From the NCBI RefSeq assembly GCF_004402705.1, contig NZ_SOFM01000027.1:83247-147246 (forward strand): DNA of 64,000 nucleotides, in the 5' to 3' direction. Below, piece by piece: positions 38,538 through 47,405 of the stretch (the first letter of the stretch is position 1; each line of letters starts with the position of its first letter). The translations under genes and the position numbers were made by a program. This DNA is from Cryobacterium mannosilyticum. Its GTDB lineage: Bacteria; Actinomycetota; Actinomycetes; Actinomycetales; Microbacteriaceae. The notes below the pieces were generated by a model. That model was not told the origin of the DNA and ran no database searches. It saw only the letters and a program-made list of their open reading frames with translations.

Positions 38538-39995
38538 TCAGGACGTTGGGTGCCCTAGTGCGCGCATTGCCAGCCAGGCTGCGGCCCGGTCATCCGGGTT
38601 TTCCATTGAGAGGCCCGTGCGTTTCTCGATCTGAGCGATTCGATTTGTGAGCGTGTGCCTGTGTATGCCTAATCTCCGGGCCGTGATTCCTAAGGCACCG
38701 TGCTCAGCCAGATACGTGCGCAGGGTTTCCATGAGCTCGCCCGGGGTCCCGTCTGGGTTCCGCAGGCCGTCTACGATCCGAACAATGCGGGCGATGGCCT
38801 GCGAATCTAGCGCACCTATCAGGTATTGAACGGTGGGGAGGGTCTCGTACCGAACCGTGGAACAGTTGCTCGCGACCGCAATGTCATGTGCCTCTCGGGC
38901 CTCTCCGACCGTGATGTTGAGCGCATCCAATGCGGCACTCGAACCGATCCCGCACCGCAGCGGCGTTTGGGCCTCCGCGACGAAGTTGTCGACCCGTCTG
39001 GCGAGTTCCGTGACGAGATCGTCACGAATGAGGCCGACGGTGCGATCTCTTTCCGGGCTCACCGCATGCACGGTCCCCATCTCGTCAAGCCACCTGAGAA
39101 TGAGGCGCTCCACGTCAACGGACTTGGTTCGTGACGACAAGATGAACCCCGTCATCGAGGCATCGCGCACGCCCCAGCGGCGGAGTAGTTGAGCCGGCGA
39201 GTTCGCGGGGACGGCTAGGAGGCTCGCCATCATCACCTCTCGTCCCAAGCGTTCCGTCTCCGTGTGATCGTGTGTGCGCAGGAGTATATCGATCAGCGCA
39301 GCCGACTGGGCGGCGAGATCGCGGGTGCGGCTGGTAGTTCCGCTGCGCGATGCGACGACGAGGAACGCACGAAGCTCTTCTCCTTCTCCAATCGGATGCA
39401 CCTGCAGCCCTGGATGACTTACTCGGACCGGGCGTTGAAAGGCGACGGCGACCGCATCGTCGAGGTGCAATGCGCCAGCGCCCGCACTTGTGATTGCCTG
39501 GCCCGCTTTGTCCAGGAGGACGACCCAGCCGTTGAGACGCTGGGCGAGCTCGACGACGACAGCATTGGCGCCGCCTCTCCGGGCGACCTGGGTCAAGACT
39601 TTGGTCCCGGTCGTCACTAGGCGAGCCTCGGCCGCACGATCGGTGGCCAATGACAGAGCGATCTCGAGCCGTACGCGATCGAGATCCGTGCTCTCGCAGA
39701 ACAATACTGTTAGCCCCATGGCTTCGATGATTCTCACCAGCGCGTTCCGGGGAATCCGCGGCGTCGGCGTGATCAATACCGAGCCCTGCAGAAAATCGAT
39801 CCTGTCACTTTCGTCGCCCATGAGGGCTGCGAACTGGACGTCCGTGGCGAGCACCAGGCTGACAAAATCCGTGCGAGCTACTACGGAGAACTGGTCTAGC
39901 AGGATGACGTCATCGACCTGAGAATTTGAGGCGGCGCCTCGGACCACGAGCGTCGCGTTTACGAGTCTTGCCACGGCTGCCACGTCGAGAGTCAT
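38538..39995 (-). CDS. PucR-family transcriptional regulator
   Basis: 485 residues from ATG 39995 (MTLDVAAVARLVN); an upstream in-frame extension is not supported. The C-terminal HTH_30-type helix-turn-helix (ALGITARRLGIHRHTLTNRI, near residue 440) is the PucR signature. A central region resembles the GGDEF-like PucR domain; the N-terminal 150 residues form the usual PucR ligand-binding domain. It is divergent from the alcohol dehydrogenase and probably activates it and the permease in response to the substrate. Between its stop and the terminator (38358-38537) no gene is convincing. Confidence 0.88.
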   Translation of the reverse strand: MTLDVAAVARLVNATLVVRGAASNSQVDDVILLDQFSVVARTDFVSLVLATDVQFAALMGDESDRIDFLQGSVLITPTPRIPRNALVRIIEAMGLTVLFCESTDLDRVRLEIALSLATDRAAEARLVTTGTKVLTQVARRGGANAVVVELAQRLNGWVVLLDKAGQAITSAGAGALHLDDAVAVAFQRPVRVSHPGLQVHPIGEGEELRAFLVVASRSGTTSRTRDLAAQSAALIDILLRTHDHTETERLGREVMMASLLAVPANSPAQLLRRWGVRDASMTGFILSSRTKSVDVERLILRWLDEMGTVHAVSPERDRTVGLIRDDLVTELARRVDNFVAEAQTPLRCGIGSSAALDALNITVGEAREAHDIAVASNCSTVRYETLPTVQYLIGALDSQAIARIVRIVDGLRNPDGTPGELMETLRTYLAEHGALGITARRLGIHRHTLTNRIAQIEKRTGLSMENPDDRAAAWLAMRALGHPTS

Positions 39996-40061
39996 AGCTA
40001 AGTGTACAAAATGGCACTCCGTGCTAATGGCATGGACATTATTCACAATGCGTGGGTGTCG

Positions 40062-40103
40062 TTGTCCTGCGTAGCATGAGCGAATCGACGCTACGCAGGA
40101 CAA
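40062..40103. promoter_or_regulatory. 14-bp perfect inverted repeat before the alcohol dehydrogenase
   Basis: TTGTCCTGCGTAGC (40062-40075) and GCTACGCAGGACAA (40090-40103) are exact reverse complements with a 14-base centre. It ends at the ribosome site (AAAGGAG, 40102-40108) of the dehydrogenase gene, so it could be a PucR-family operator or a translation-blocking hairpin. Confidence 0.7.
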
Positions 40104-40112
40104 AGGAGCCCC

Positions 40113-41210
40113 ATGAAAGCGGTCGTTTTTCGAGGCATTGACGAGCCGGTGGAGTTCACGGATGTCGAGCTTGCGGGCCCCCGAAGCGGTGAGGTCCGCG
40201 TGAAGATCGCGGCCGCCGGGGTGTGCCACTCAGACCTCCACATCAGGCGGGGTGAGTGGGCTGCAGCATCTCCGCTTGTCATGGGTCATGAGGGGTCAGG
40301 CGTGGTCATCGAGCTCGGCGACGGAGTGACATCCCTGTCAGTCGGAGACCACGTGGTGCTCTCATGGGTGCCCCCATGCGGCGAATGCCGCTACTGCCTG
40401 TCGGGCCACGAGGCACGCTGCCAAAAGGTCGCGACCGTCGTCGCCCCGAAGGGCGTGCTATTTGACGGCACCTCCCGACTTTCCAAAGGCGGCGAGACGC
40501 TCCATCACTACCTGGGGGTGTCATCCTTTGCCGAAGAAGTCGTCGTTCCGGCATCCGGCGCCATCAAGGTTCGCAAGGATGCGCCCCTCGACGTGATCGC
40601 ACTCGTCGGTTGTGCCGTTGCCACAGGCGTCGGTGCCGTCCTCAATACGGCATCGGTCGAACCCGGTTCAACCGTCGCGGTCATCGGCTGCGGCGGAGTA
40701 GGGCTGAACATCATTCAGGGAGCACGGCTCGCCGGTGCAGAGCGAATCATTGCCATCGACATCAGGTCTGAGAAAACGGAACTCGCCGCTCAGTTCGGCT
40801 CGACTGACAGTATCGATGCATCCTCCGTCGACGCCGTCGCGGCTCTCTACGAGCTCTTGCCCGATGGGGTCGACTACGCCTTCGACGCCATTGGCCGCAC
40901 CGCAACCACGGAACAGGCAATTCAAATGCTGGGGCTGGGGGGAGCCGCAGTGATCGTCGGATTGCCGCCGACGGGGGCTCGAGCGTCATTCGAGCCGCTC
41001 GTGCTTGCCGAAGCAGACCAGCGCATCCTTGGATCGAACTACGGCAGCGTTCGCCCGTCCATCGATATCCCTGCCCTGGTCGATCGATACATGGACGGAC
41101 AGCTCAAGCTTGATCCTCTCGTCTCGGCCCGCCGCCCCCTCAGCGAGGCTCTCGAGGCTCTCGACGAACTTGAGACCGGCAGTGCACTCCGCACCTTGCT
41201 CATTCCCTAG
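40113..41210 (+). CDS. Zinc-dependent alcohol dehydrogenase
   Basis: 365-residue medium-chain dehydrogenase. Catalytic zinc ligands: Cys in GVCHSDLH (near residue 38), GHEGSGVV (His, near 59); structural zinc: PPCGECRYCLSGHEARC (four Cys, near 88-103). NAD-binding motif GCGGVGLNIIQGA near 190. A cytosolic NAD(H)-linked alcohol/formaldehyde-type dehydrogenase; the actual substrate is unknown. It is the first gene after the PucR control region and is followed 77 bp later by the permease gene. Confidence 0.9.
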   Translation: MKAVVFRGIDEPVEFTDVELAGPRSGEVRVKIAAAGVCHSDLHIRRGEWAAASPLVMGHEGSGVVIELGDGVTSLSVGDHVVLSWVPPCGECRYCLSGHEARCQKVATVVAPKGVLFDGTSRLSKGGETLHHYLGVSSFAEEVVVPASGAIKVRKDAPLDVIALVGCAVATGVGAVLNTASVEPGSTVAVIGCGGVGLNIIQGARLAGAERIIAIDIRSEKTELAAQFGSTDSIDASSVDAVAALYELLPDGVDYAFDAIGRTATTEQAIQMLGLGGAAVIVGLPPTGARASFEPLVLAEADQRILGSNYGSVRPSIDIPALVDRYMDGQLKLDPLVSARRPLSEALEALDELETGSALRTLLIP

Positions 41211-41287
41211 TGCTGCGAGCTCGCGACGAGCTCGACCATGCCAACACCCTTGCACCCAACCCGTTCCCCAACTCAATGGAGAGTCCC

Positions 41288-42736
41288 ATGTCAACTACTG
41301 CACGTAAGGAACCAGCATCCCGTGAGGGTGCCCTCGTCGATGCCGGTCTCCGCCGCGGCATCATGAGCGGCCCCGAACTCGCAGCCCAAGCCATCGCCAA
41401 TATCGCACCCAGCGCTGTGATTGCCTTCACCGCCGCTGCAATCTATGTCGGAGCCGGCAACGGGACAGTGCTCTCCTTCGTTCTCGCGACCTTCGTCATC
41501 CTGGCGGTCGGCTACTGCGTGGCCGTCTTCGCCCGCCGCCACGCTTCGGCCGGATCCCTCTACACTTACGTCTCCAAGGGCCTCGGCCCTTTTGGTGCAT
41601 ACCTGGCCGGCGTGACGCTGCTGATCGGCTGCTGGGGAATCGCCGCCGGATCACTCGGAGGCTCCGTCGCCTACTTCAACCAGTTCCTCAACCTCATCGG
41701 CGTTCCCGTCGAGGGGGTCTTCACCCAGATTGTGCTCACGATCGTGCTCGGCGGTCTGGCCACACTCTTCACTATTCGCGGTATCCGGCTCTCGGCTCGC
41801 GTATCGCTAGTCCTTGAACTCGTCTCCGTCACCATCATTCTTGTCCTGCTAGTTCTGGCGTTGATTTGGGCTGGCCCCGCCGCGTGGGATCCCTCGCAGT
41901 TCACCTTCCAAGGCGTTCCCTTCCAGGGAGTCGCGGCTGGCATGGTGCTCGGAATCCTCGGCTTCGTTGGATTCTCCTCGGCCGACGCTCTGGGCCGCGA
42001 AGCCAAGAACCCCTACGTCGCGATTCCCCGCGTCATCATGTGGAGCGCTGTCGGAGTAGGCGTCCTGTACGTCTTCGCCGCGTACACCCAGGTGGTGGTG
42101 CTCGGCACCGGCCTCGCCACCAGCGCGAGTCCCCTCGAGGAAATCGCCACAACCATCGGCATGCCCGAGTGGTTCGCCCCAGTCCTGACTTTCGGAGTCG
42201 GCGCATCCTTCTTCGCCGTTGTGGTCTCCCCGCTCAATGTCGTCGGTCGAATCTTCTACGTCATGGGCAAAGAGGGCGTCGTTCCGGCTACTTTCGGCCG
42301 CACCCACGAACGCCACCTCACCCCGCACCGGGTGCTGCTTGTATTCGGACCCGCAGCTGTCCTGCTTGACGTGATCCTGCTTGCGTTCAACGTCAACGCG
42401 ATGAATATCGTGGTGTGGGTCGACACGTATGGCACCTACGGGTACATGGTTGCCTATGCGCTCGTTGCCGTCGCGTGCGTCATCTACACTCGCCGCGAGA
42501 GGATGAACAACACGCTCGTCTGGATCTGCGCGGCGATCGCTGTGGTGGGCATGGTCTACGTCTTCATCGCGAACGTCTATCCAGTTCCCGCGTACCCTCT
42601 GAACGTGATCCCGTACATCTTCCTCGCCACGATGATCCTGGCGATCGCTTGGTACGTGCACCTGGCGAAGAACCGGCCCGAGGTCATCCTGAGCATCGGA
42701 AACACCGAAACCGACATCCTCGAAGGCGCCGGTTGA
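41288..42736 (+). CDS. APC-family amino acid/amine permease
   Basis: 482 residues, about 12 membrane helices. N-terminal GIMSGPELAAQAIANIAPS and GFSSADALGREAKNPY (near residue 222) are hallmarks of the APC superfamily, with the E-A-x-N-P motif. ATG 41288 has GGAG nine bases upstream. With the PucR regulator and the dehydrogenase, it suggests uptake of an amino alcohol, amino acid or amine that the dehydrogenase acts on; this is inference from context. Confidence 0.9.
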   Translation: MSTTARKEPASREGALVDAGLRRGIMSGPELAAQAIANIAPSAVIAFTAAAIYVGAGNGTVLSFVLATFVILAVGYCVAVFARRHASAGSLYTYVSKGLGPFGAYLAGVTLLIGCWGIAAGSLGGSVAYFNQFLNLIGVPVEGVFTQIVLTIVLGGLATLFTIRGIRLSARVSLVLELVSVTIILVLLVLALIWAGPAAWDPSQFTFQGVPFQGVAAGMVLGILGFVGFSSADALGREAKNPYVAIPRVIMWSAVGVGVLYVFAAYTQVVVLGTGLATSASPLEEIATTIGMPEWFAPVLTFGVGASFFAVVVSPLNVVGRIFYVMGKEGVVPATFGRTHERHLTPHRVLLVFGPAAVLLDVILLAFNVNAMNIVVWVDTYGTYGYMVAYALVAVACVIYTRRERMNNTLVWICAAIAVVGMVYVFIANVYPVPAYPLNVIPYIFLATMILAIAWYVHLAKNRPEVILSIGNTETDILEGAG

Positions 42737-43148
42737 ATAGTGCAGAGCAACAAAATGCCTTGATGCGCTGACTTCAGGGACTGTGAACGCGCAACACGGA
42801 CGGGGTCTCGTGAACAATCGCCAGGCCAGTGGCCCGAAAACACGAGGGCCCGCGCGCCGCGACATCGTGCATAGCGGCCCGTCCGGCGGATAGGGATTGG
42901 CGAGGGCCCACTGCGGACGCGGTGGGCCTTCAACCAACCGGTTGCACCGACAACGCCACCTCAAGACGGCTCAAACGGCACGCTCTCCGAGGGCGGATGC
43001 TGGCGGATGGAGTGGCCGCTTGCAGGCCAGCATAGGGACGAGTGACCGCGCGGCTGTGAGGCCCTGACGAGTCCGGTCGTAGCTGCGAAAGGCCCCGGCG
43101 TCACCGCACCTGGGGAGGAGAGGCAGCAGCCGGGGCGAGGCCAACTCG
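42737..43148. other. Non-coding region before the integrase remnant
   Basis: 412 bp without a supported gene. The last 75 bp, in frame with the remnant downstream, encode GSSRGEANSM, resembling the catalytic arginine region of an integrase, but a TAG (43079-43081 region) interrupts the frame upstream. Confidence 0.4.
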
Positions 43149-43607
43149 ATGACATGGAGGTGGCACGTCGAGACTGACGACGATGGGGCGCTCCATGTGG
43201 TTGTCACCGAGGACATCTCCAAAACGCATCGAGAACGCCGCGTGCCCGCTCTCGATGACAGGGTCACCGAGCGGCTGCTGATTCGCCAGAACGCCGCCCT
43301 GAGCCAAGCGGCGTACGTAATCGGGTCACCGGCGGATGCGACGTCCGTCTGGGATCGCCGCAACTGCACTTCTGCCGTTGCAGAGCTTTACATTGAGCTG
43401 GCTCAGGCGCTCGACATCACGCTGCTGATCACCATCCGGACGCACGTTTGGAGGGCGACACTGAATTCCCTGCTGCTCAATCAAGTACCGGAGGTGATCC
43501 GTGCGGCCTTCTTCGGGCACGATGCGGCAGTGAACCGGGCCTCGTACACCGACCTCACCGACACGTCCAGCATGGTTGCCGCAGCCCGCCGACTCCGCGC
43601 TGTATAG
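43149..43607 (+). pseudogene. Tyrosine recombinase remnant (C-terminal catalytic half)
   Basis: 152 residues from ATG 43149. His-x-x-Arg in IRTHVWRATL (near residue 98), FFGHDAAVNRASYTDL with the second His and the Tyr (near residue 125-140), and the KTHRERRVPAL segment mark it as the catalytic half. The N-terminal arm-binding and core-binding domains (about 200 residues) are missing. A possible Arg I motif lies just upstream, but no start codon serves it. Lies 150 bp from attR, as expected for the element 2 integrase. Confidence 0.8.
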
Positions 43608-43614
43608 CCGTTAG

Positions 43615-43645
43615 AAACTCCGGTCTAAACTCCGTTCTAGCTCCG
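43615..43645. repeat. Short direct repeats near attR of element 2
   Basis: CTCCG recurs at 43618, 43630 and 43641 inside near-identical units AAACTCCGGTCT (43615), AAACTCCGTTCT (43627) and AGCTCCGGGATT (43639), spaced 12 and 11 bp. These may be integrase arm-type sites. Confidence 0.4.
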
Positions 43646-43757
43646 GGATTTTAGGGGATCATGCGGGCCACTCGGGGTCACCCTTTCCCCAAGAGAACGC
43701 TGGTTTACCAGCAGAAAACGCAGTCCTGAATTGGGAATGCGAGTTATATTGCTCATC

Positions 43758-43787
43758 ATCGTGGTGTCGCGGGTTCAATTCCCGCTC
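43758..43787. repeat. attR core of element 2
   Basis: Exact copy of 38269-38298; immediately upstream GCTCAT matches and CGCTAC downstream matches after one mismatch. No tRNA 5' half is present. Confidence 0.85.
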
Positions 43788-43796
43788 ACGCTACCG

Positions 43797-43834
43797 AAGC
43801 CCCGGACTTCCGCCGAAGTCCGGGGCTTTCTCTC
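43797..43834 (+). terminator. Strong rho-independent terminator, probably the former tRNA-Met terminator
   Basis: AAGCCCCGGACTTC (43797-43810) pairs perfectly with GAAGTCCGGGGCTT (43815-43828), a 14-bp stem with a 4-base loop, followed by TCTCTCT. It lies 9 bp after attR, where the tRNA terminator would have been before element 2 inserted. Confidence 0.85.
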
Positions 43835-43923
43835 TGCCCGACGTCTCGAGGCGGGCTGCTCCGAGCCCACGGTTCAACCACCGAGACCGGGCGCACCGCA
43901 CCCGCTGCATCCGTTCGCCCCGC

Positions 43924-44835
43924 CTATCCGGCCGGGGGCGCGCCGGTGACCGCGCGCAGCTCGTCGAGCACCCGGCGTGCCGAGGCGCGGAGCAGCGTCT
44001 CGGGGCGGCTGAGCACGTCGATCTGCCGCCCGACGCTCAGGTCGTTGAGCGGCAGCAGCACCAGGCTGGACCCCGGCGCCGGGGCCATCGTGAAGCGCGG
44101 CAGCAGCGCGATCGCCGCCCCAGAGGCGACGACGGACGCCGCCACGAAGAATTCGTTGATCCGATGCTCGACCCGAAGGGGGTGCCCGGCGCTCGCCGCG
44201 ACGACGTTCACCGCCTCCGCCAGCGGGAAGCCCGGGTGCCCGGCGATCCAGGGCTCGTCGGCGATGTCGGCGACCGACACCGACGACCGCCCGGCCAGCG
44301 GATGCCCGACCGCCAGCGCGACATCGAGCGGTTCGTAGATCAGCGGGGTGACGGTGACCCGGCCAGGCCAATGCGGATCGTGCGGGAGCCGGTGCGCGAC
44401 GACGAGGTCATAGTCGGCCACCAGCGCCGGGAAGTCCGTCCGGGCGACGTCCTCGTCACCGCAGCGGAGCGGCACGGCGGGCCCGCCCGAGGCGGTCAGG
44501 CGGGAGATCAAGGGTCCGAACCAGGCCAGCCCGGCGCTGTGGAACGCGGACAGGCTGACCGGTGTGGCCGGCTCGCCGTGGAAACGCGCGACCGCCTCCT
44601 CGGCGGCGGCCATCGCCGTGGACACGGTCACTGCGGCCGCTGCGAGTGCCGAGCCGGCGGGGGTCAGCACGAGGGTTCGCCCTTTTCGCTCGGTGAGGTC
44701 CACGCCCGTGCTGCGCCGCAGCGCGGACAGCTGCTGTGAGACCGCCGACGACGACACGAAAAGCGCCCGGGCCACCGCGGCGACGCTGCCGCGCTCGCCG
44801 AGTTCTCGCAGAACGAAAAGCTGATTGAGATCCAT
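43924..44835 (-). CDS. LysR-family transcriptional regulator
   Basis: 303 residues from ATG 44835 (MDLNQLFVLRELGERGS). N-terminal winged helix-turn-helix (SVAAVARALFVSSSAVSQQL, residues 18-37) and LysR substrate domain (from residue 90). Divergent from the EamA transporter; the 72-bp gap contains a CTAAA-N7-TTTAG palindrome. Probably regulates the transporter gene. Confidence 0.93.
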   Translation of the reverse strand: MDLNQLFVLRELGERGSVAAVARALFVSSSAVSQQLSALRRSTGVDLTERKGRTLVLTPAGSALAAAAVTVSTAMAAAEEAVARFHGEPATPVSLSAFHSAGLAWFGPLISRLTASGGPAVPLRCGDEDVARTDFPALVADYDLVVAHRLPHDPHWPGRVTVTPLIYEPLDVALAVGHPLAGRSSVSVADIADEPWIAGHPGFPLAEAVNVVAASAGHPLRVEHRINEFFVAASVVASGAAIALLPRFTMAPAPGSSLVLLPLNDLSVGRQIDVLSRPETLLRASARRVLDELRAVTGAPPAG

Positions 44836-44844
44836 TAGCAAACA

Positions 44845-44861
44845 CTAAAGTATCGATTTAG
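44845..44861. promoter_or_regulatory. LysR-type inverted repeat between the divergent genes
   Basis: CTAAA (44845-44849) and TTTAG (44857-44861) form a short dyad with a 7-base centre, fitting the T-N11-A LysR box. It lies 10 bp from the LysR start and 46 bp before the transporter ATG. Confidence 0.45.
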
Positions 44862-44907
44862 AATTAGCCATCTGGACTTAACAGTGGGGGCCCGGGAGGA
44901 TTGTCCC

Positions 44908-45867
44908 ATGACCACTCGCGCGCGGCTCGGGCGCTACCGCATCGACGCCGTCCTCCTCCTCGTCGCGCTGGTCTGGGGCGGCAGCTACCTCGCCGCCAAG
45001 GTGCTCACCGAGCAGGCGAGCGTGGGCGCGGTGCTCGCGCTGCGCTTCCTGGTCGCCGCGCTGGCGCTGCTGCTGATCTGGGCTCTGAGGCGGCCGCGGT
45101 GGCCGAGCCGGGCCGAGCTGGGTGTCGGGGTGCTGCTCGGGCTCAGCCAGGCGGCGATCCTGTGGTTGGAGACGGCTGGCGTGGCCGTCACCTCGGCCAC
45201 GAACGCGGGCCTCATCATCAGCCTGACGATCATCCTCACGCCGATTCTCGAGTCGGTCGCGGCGCGCAACTGGCTGCCGCGCGGCTTCTTCGTTGCCGCC
45301 GTGCTGGCGGTCGTCGGCGTGGCGCTGCTCGTGTCCGGCAGTGGATTCCGTGCCCCGAACCCGGGCGACCTGCTCGTGCTCGTGGCTGCACTCGTGCGCG
45401 CCCTGCACGTCACAATGGTCGGCCGGCTCACCCGGGGCAACGGGCCCGACCGAAGGCCCCGCACGCTCACAATCACGCTGGTGCAGGCTTTCGTGGGCGC
45501 CATTGTGTTCTGCGCGGCGGAAGCGCCGGGGACGTTGCGTGCGATCGGCGGCTTCGGCCCGGCCGCCTGGCTTGGGGTGCTCTACCTCGGCCTGGCCTGC
45601 AGTGTGTTCGCGTTCCTGGCCCAGACCTGGGCAATCCGGCGCACCTCCGCCGCGCGGGCCAGCCTGTTGATGGGCACCGAGCCGGTCTGGGCGGTGCTCG
45701 TTGGGGTGAGTCTCGGCAGCGAGAGCCTCGGTCCGGTAGCGGTGCTCGGGGCCGGGCTGATCGTCGCGGGCACCTCCTGGGGACAGCGGGTGGAGCTGCG
45801 GCACCGGCTGCGCTCGGCGCCCCTGCAGCCGGCCCCGCATCATCCGTCGCCCGCCGCCGTCGGCTGA
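44908..45867 (+). CDS. EamA/DMT-family drug-metabolite transporter
   Basis: 319 residues with about ten membrane helices in two EamA repeats. Motifs WGGSYLAAKVL near the start and SLLMGTEPVWAVLVG near residue 260 are typical. Exports or imports small metabolites; substrate unknown. ATG 44908 behind GGGAGGA. Divergent from and probably controlled by the LysR gene. Confidence 0.92.
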   Translation: MTTRARLGRYRIDAVLLLVALVWGGSYLAAKVLTEQASVGAVLALRFLVAALALLLIWALRRPRWPSRAELGVGVLLGLSQAAILWLETAGVAVTSATNAGLIISLTIILTPILESVAARNWLPRGFFVAAVLAVVGVALLVSGSGFRAPNPGDLLVLVAALVRALHVTMVGRLTRGNGPDRRPRTLTITLVQAFVGAIVFCAAEAPGTLRAIGGFGPAAWLGVLYLGLACSVFAFLAQTWAIRRTSAARASLLMGTEPVWAVLVGVSLGSESLGPVAVLGAGLIVAGTSWGQRVELRHRLRSAPLQPAPHHPSPAAVG

Positions 45868-45917
45868 GCCCAGCCGGCAGAGCGCGCAGCTGATGCAGGC
45901 AAGGTCGAGGGGGCAGG

Positions 45918-47405
45918 TCAGACGTCGGCGTACGGATCGGCGATGCCGACGTAGCGGGTTTCGAGGTACTCGTCGATGCCCTCGAAGCCGCCCTCACGGC
46001 CGAGGCCGGACTGCTTCACCCCGCCGAACGGCGCAGCCGGATTCGAGACGATGCCGGTGTTCAGGCCGAACATGCCCACCTCGAGCTCTTCGGCCAGGCG
46101 CAGACCGCGGTTGAGGTCCCGGGTGAATGCATAGGCGACGAGCCCGAACTCCGTGTCGTTGGCCAGGCGGATGGCCTCCGCCTCGGTGGCGAAGGTCAGG
46201 ATCGGGGCGACAGGCCCGAAGACCTCCTCGGACATGATCCGCGCGTGTGCCGGGACGTTCGTGAGCACGGTCGGCTCGTAGAAGTAGCCGGGGCCGTCGA
46301 CGCTGCGCCCGCCGAGGGCCACAGTCGCGCCCGCGTCGACGGCATCCGTGACGAGTTCATGCACCTTCGTGCGGGTGCCCTCGTCGACCAGAGGTCCGAT
46401 CTTCGACGAGGGGTCAGTGCCGCGGGCGACCGTGTGGGCGCGCATCCGCTCGAGCAGCATCTTCGTGAAGGCCTCGGCGACGCCCTCCTGTACGAGGATG
46501 CGGTTGGCCGCGGTGCACGCCTCGCCGCCGTTCCGCATCTTCGCCAGCATGGCGCCGGAGACGGCCTTGTCGAGGTCGGCATCGTCGAAGACGAGCAACG
46601 GTGCGTTGCCACCGAGCTCCATTGACACCCGGAGCACCTGGTCGGCTGCATCCTTGATCAGGCGGCGGCCGACCTCGGTCGAACCGGTGAAGGAGAGCTT
46701 GCGCAGCCGAGGGTCCTGGATCAACGGCGCGGTGACGGCGCCGGCGCTCGTGGTCTGCACCACATTGAGCACCCCGGCGGGCAGCCCGGACTCCTGCAAT
46801 ACCTGTGCGAACAGCAGCGCGGTGAGCGGAGTGAGTGCAGCGGGCTTGAGAACCATGGTGCAGCCGGCCGCGATCGCGGGGGCGATCTTGCGGGTCGCCA
46901 TCGCCAGTGGGAAGTTCCACGGGGTGATGAACAGGCACGGTCCGACCGGGCGTTTGGTGACCAGCAGCCGGCTGTTACCATCGGGTGCGACGGCGAACCG
47001 GCCTGAGATTCGCGCGGTCTCCTCGGAGAACCAGCGCAGGAACTCGGCGCCGTAGGCGACCTCGCCGCGAGCCTCCGCGAGCGGCTTGCCCATCTCCAGC
47101 GTCATCAGCAGGGCGAAGTCGTCGGCCCGGGCCGTCACCGCCTCGAAGGCCGCGCGCAGGATTTCCGCGCGCAGCCGGGGCGCCGTTTTCGCCCACCCGT
47201 GCTGGGCTGCGAACGCGGACGCCAGGGCCGCATCGCCGTCGGCGGGCGTGGCGTCGGCGATGCTGAGCAGCACCGCCCCGGTGGACGGGTCGCTCACGTC
47301 GAAGGTGCCGCCGTCGCCCGCCTCCCGCCATACGCCGCCGATGAACAATCCCGTCGGCACGCTCTGGAGCAGGGCGCGCTCGTCTGCGACGGTGATGATG
47401 GTCAT
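45918..47405 (-). CDS. Aldehyde dehydrogenase, succinate-semialdehyde type
   Basis: 495 residues from ATG 47405. NAD(P)-binding core TPWNFPLAMATRKIAPA (near residue 163), the FTGSTEVGR segment, catalytic Glu in SMELGGNAPLLVF and catalytic Cys in NGGEACTAANR near residue 299. Last gene of the ten-gene operon; its ATG overlaps the iron-alcohol-dehydrogenase stop by 4 bp. GabD-like in sequence, but true substrate here is unknown. Confidence 0.92.
   Translation of the reverse strand: MTIITVADERALLQSVPTGLFIGGVWREAGDGGTFDVSDPSTGAVLLSIADATPADGDAALASAFAAQHGWAKTAPRLRAEILRAAFEAVTARADDFALLMTLEMGKPLAEARGEVAYGAEFLRWFSEETARISGRFAVAPDGNSRLLVTKRPVGPCLFITPWNFPLAMATRKIAPAIAAGCTMVLKPAALTPLTALLFAQVLQESGLPAGVLNVVQTTSAGAVTAPLIQDPRLRKLSFTGSTEVGRRLIKDAADQVLRVSMELGGNAPLLVFDDADLDKAVSGAMLAKMRNGGEACTAANRILVQEGVAEAFTKMLLERMRAHTVARGTDPSSKIGPLVDEGTRTKVHELVTDAVDAGATVALGGRSVDGPGYFYEPTVLTNVPAHARIMSEEVFGPVAPILTFATEAEAIRLANDTEFGLVAYAFTRDLNRGLRLAEELEVGMFGLNTGIVSNPAAPFGGVKQSGLGREGGFEGIDEYLETRYVGIADPYADV

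Larger units (their letters stand above)
38269..43787. mobile_element. Element 2: 5.5-kb degenerate integrative island in tRNA-Met
   Basis: Flanked by the 30-bp perfect repeat 38269-38298 / 43758-43787 (44 bp with two mismatches overall). Inside are a terminator, a minus-strand PucR regulator, an alcohol dehydrogenase, an APC permease and an integrase remnant near the right end. The interior is visibly less GC-rich than the flanking operons. With a truncated integrase it is unlikely to move on its own. Confidence 0.82.

Noticed and set aside
38319..38558. Short open frame after tRNA-Met
   Set aside because: No start support and it overlaps the terminator; a second frame (38432-38650) is equally weak and may be a relic at most.
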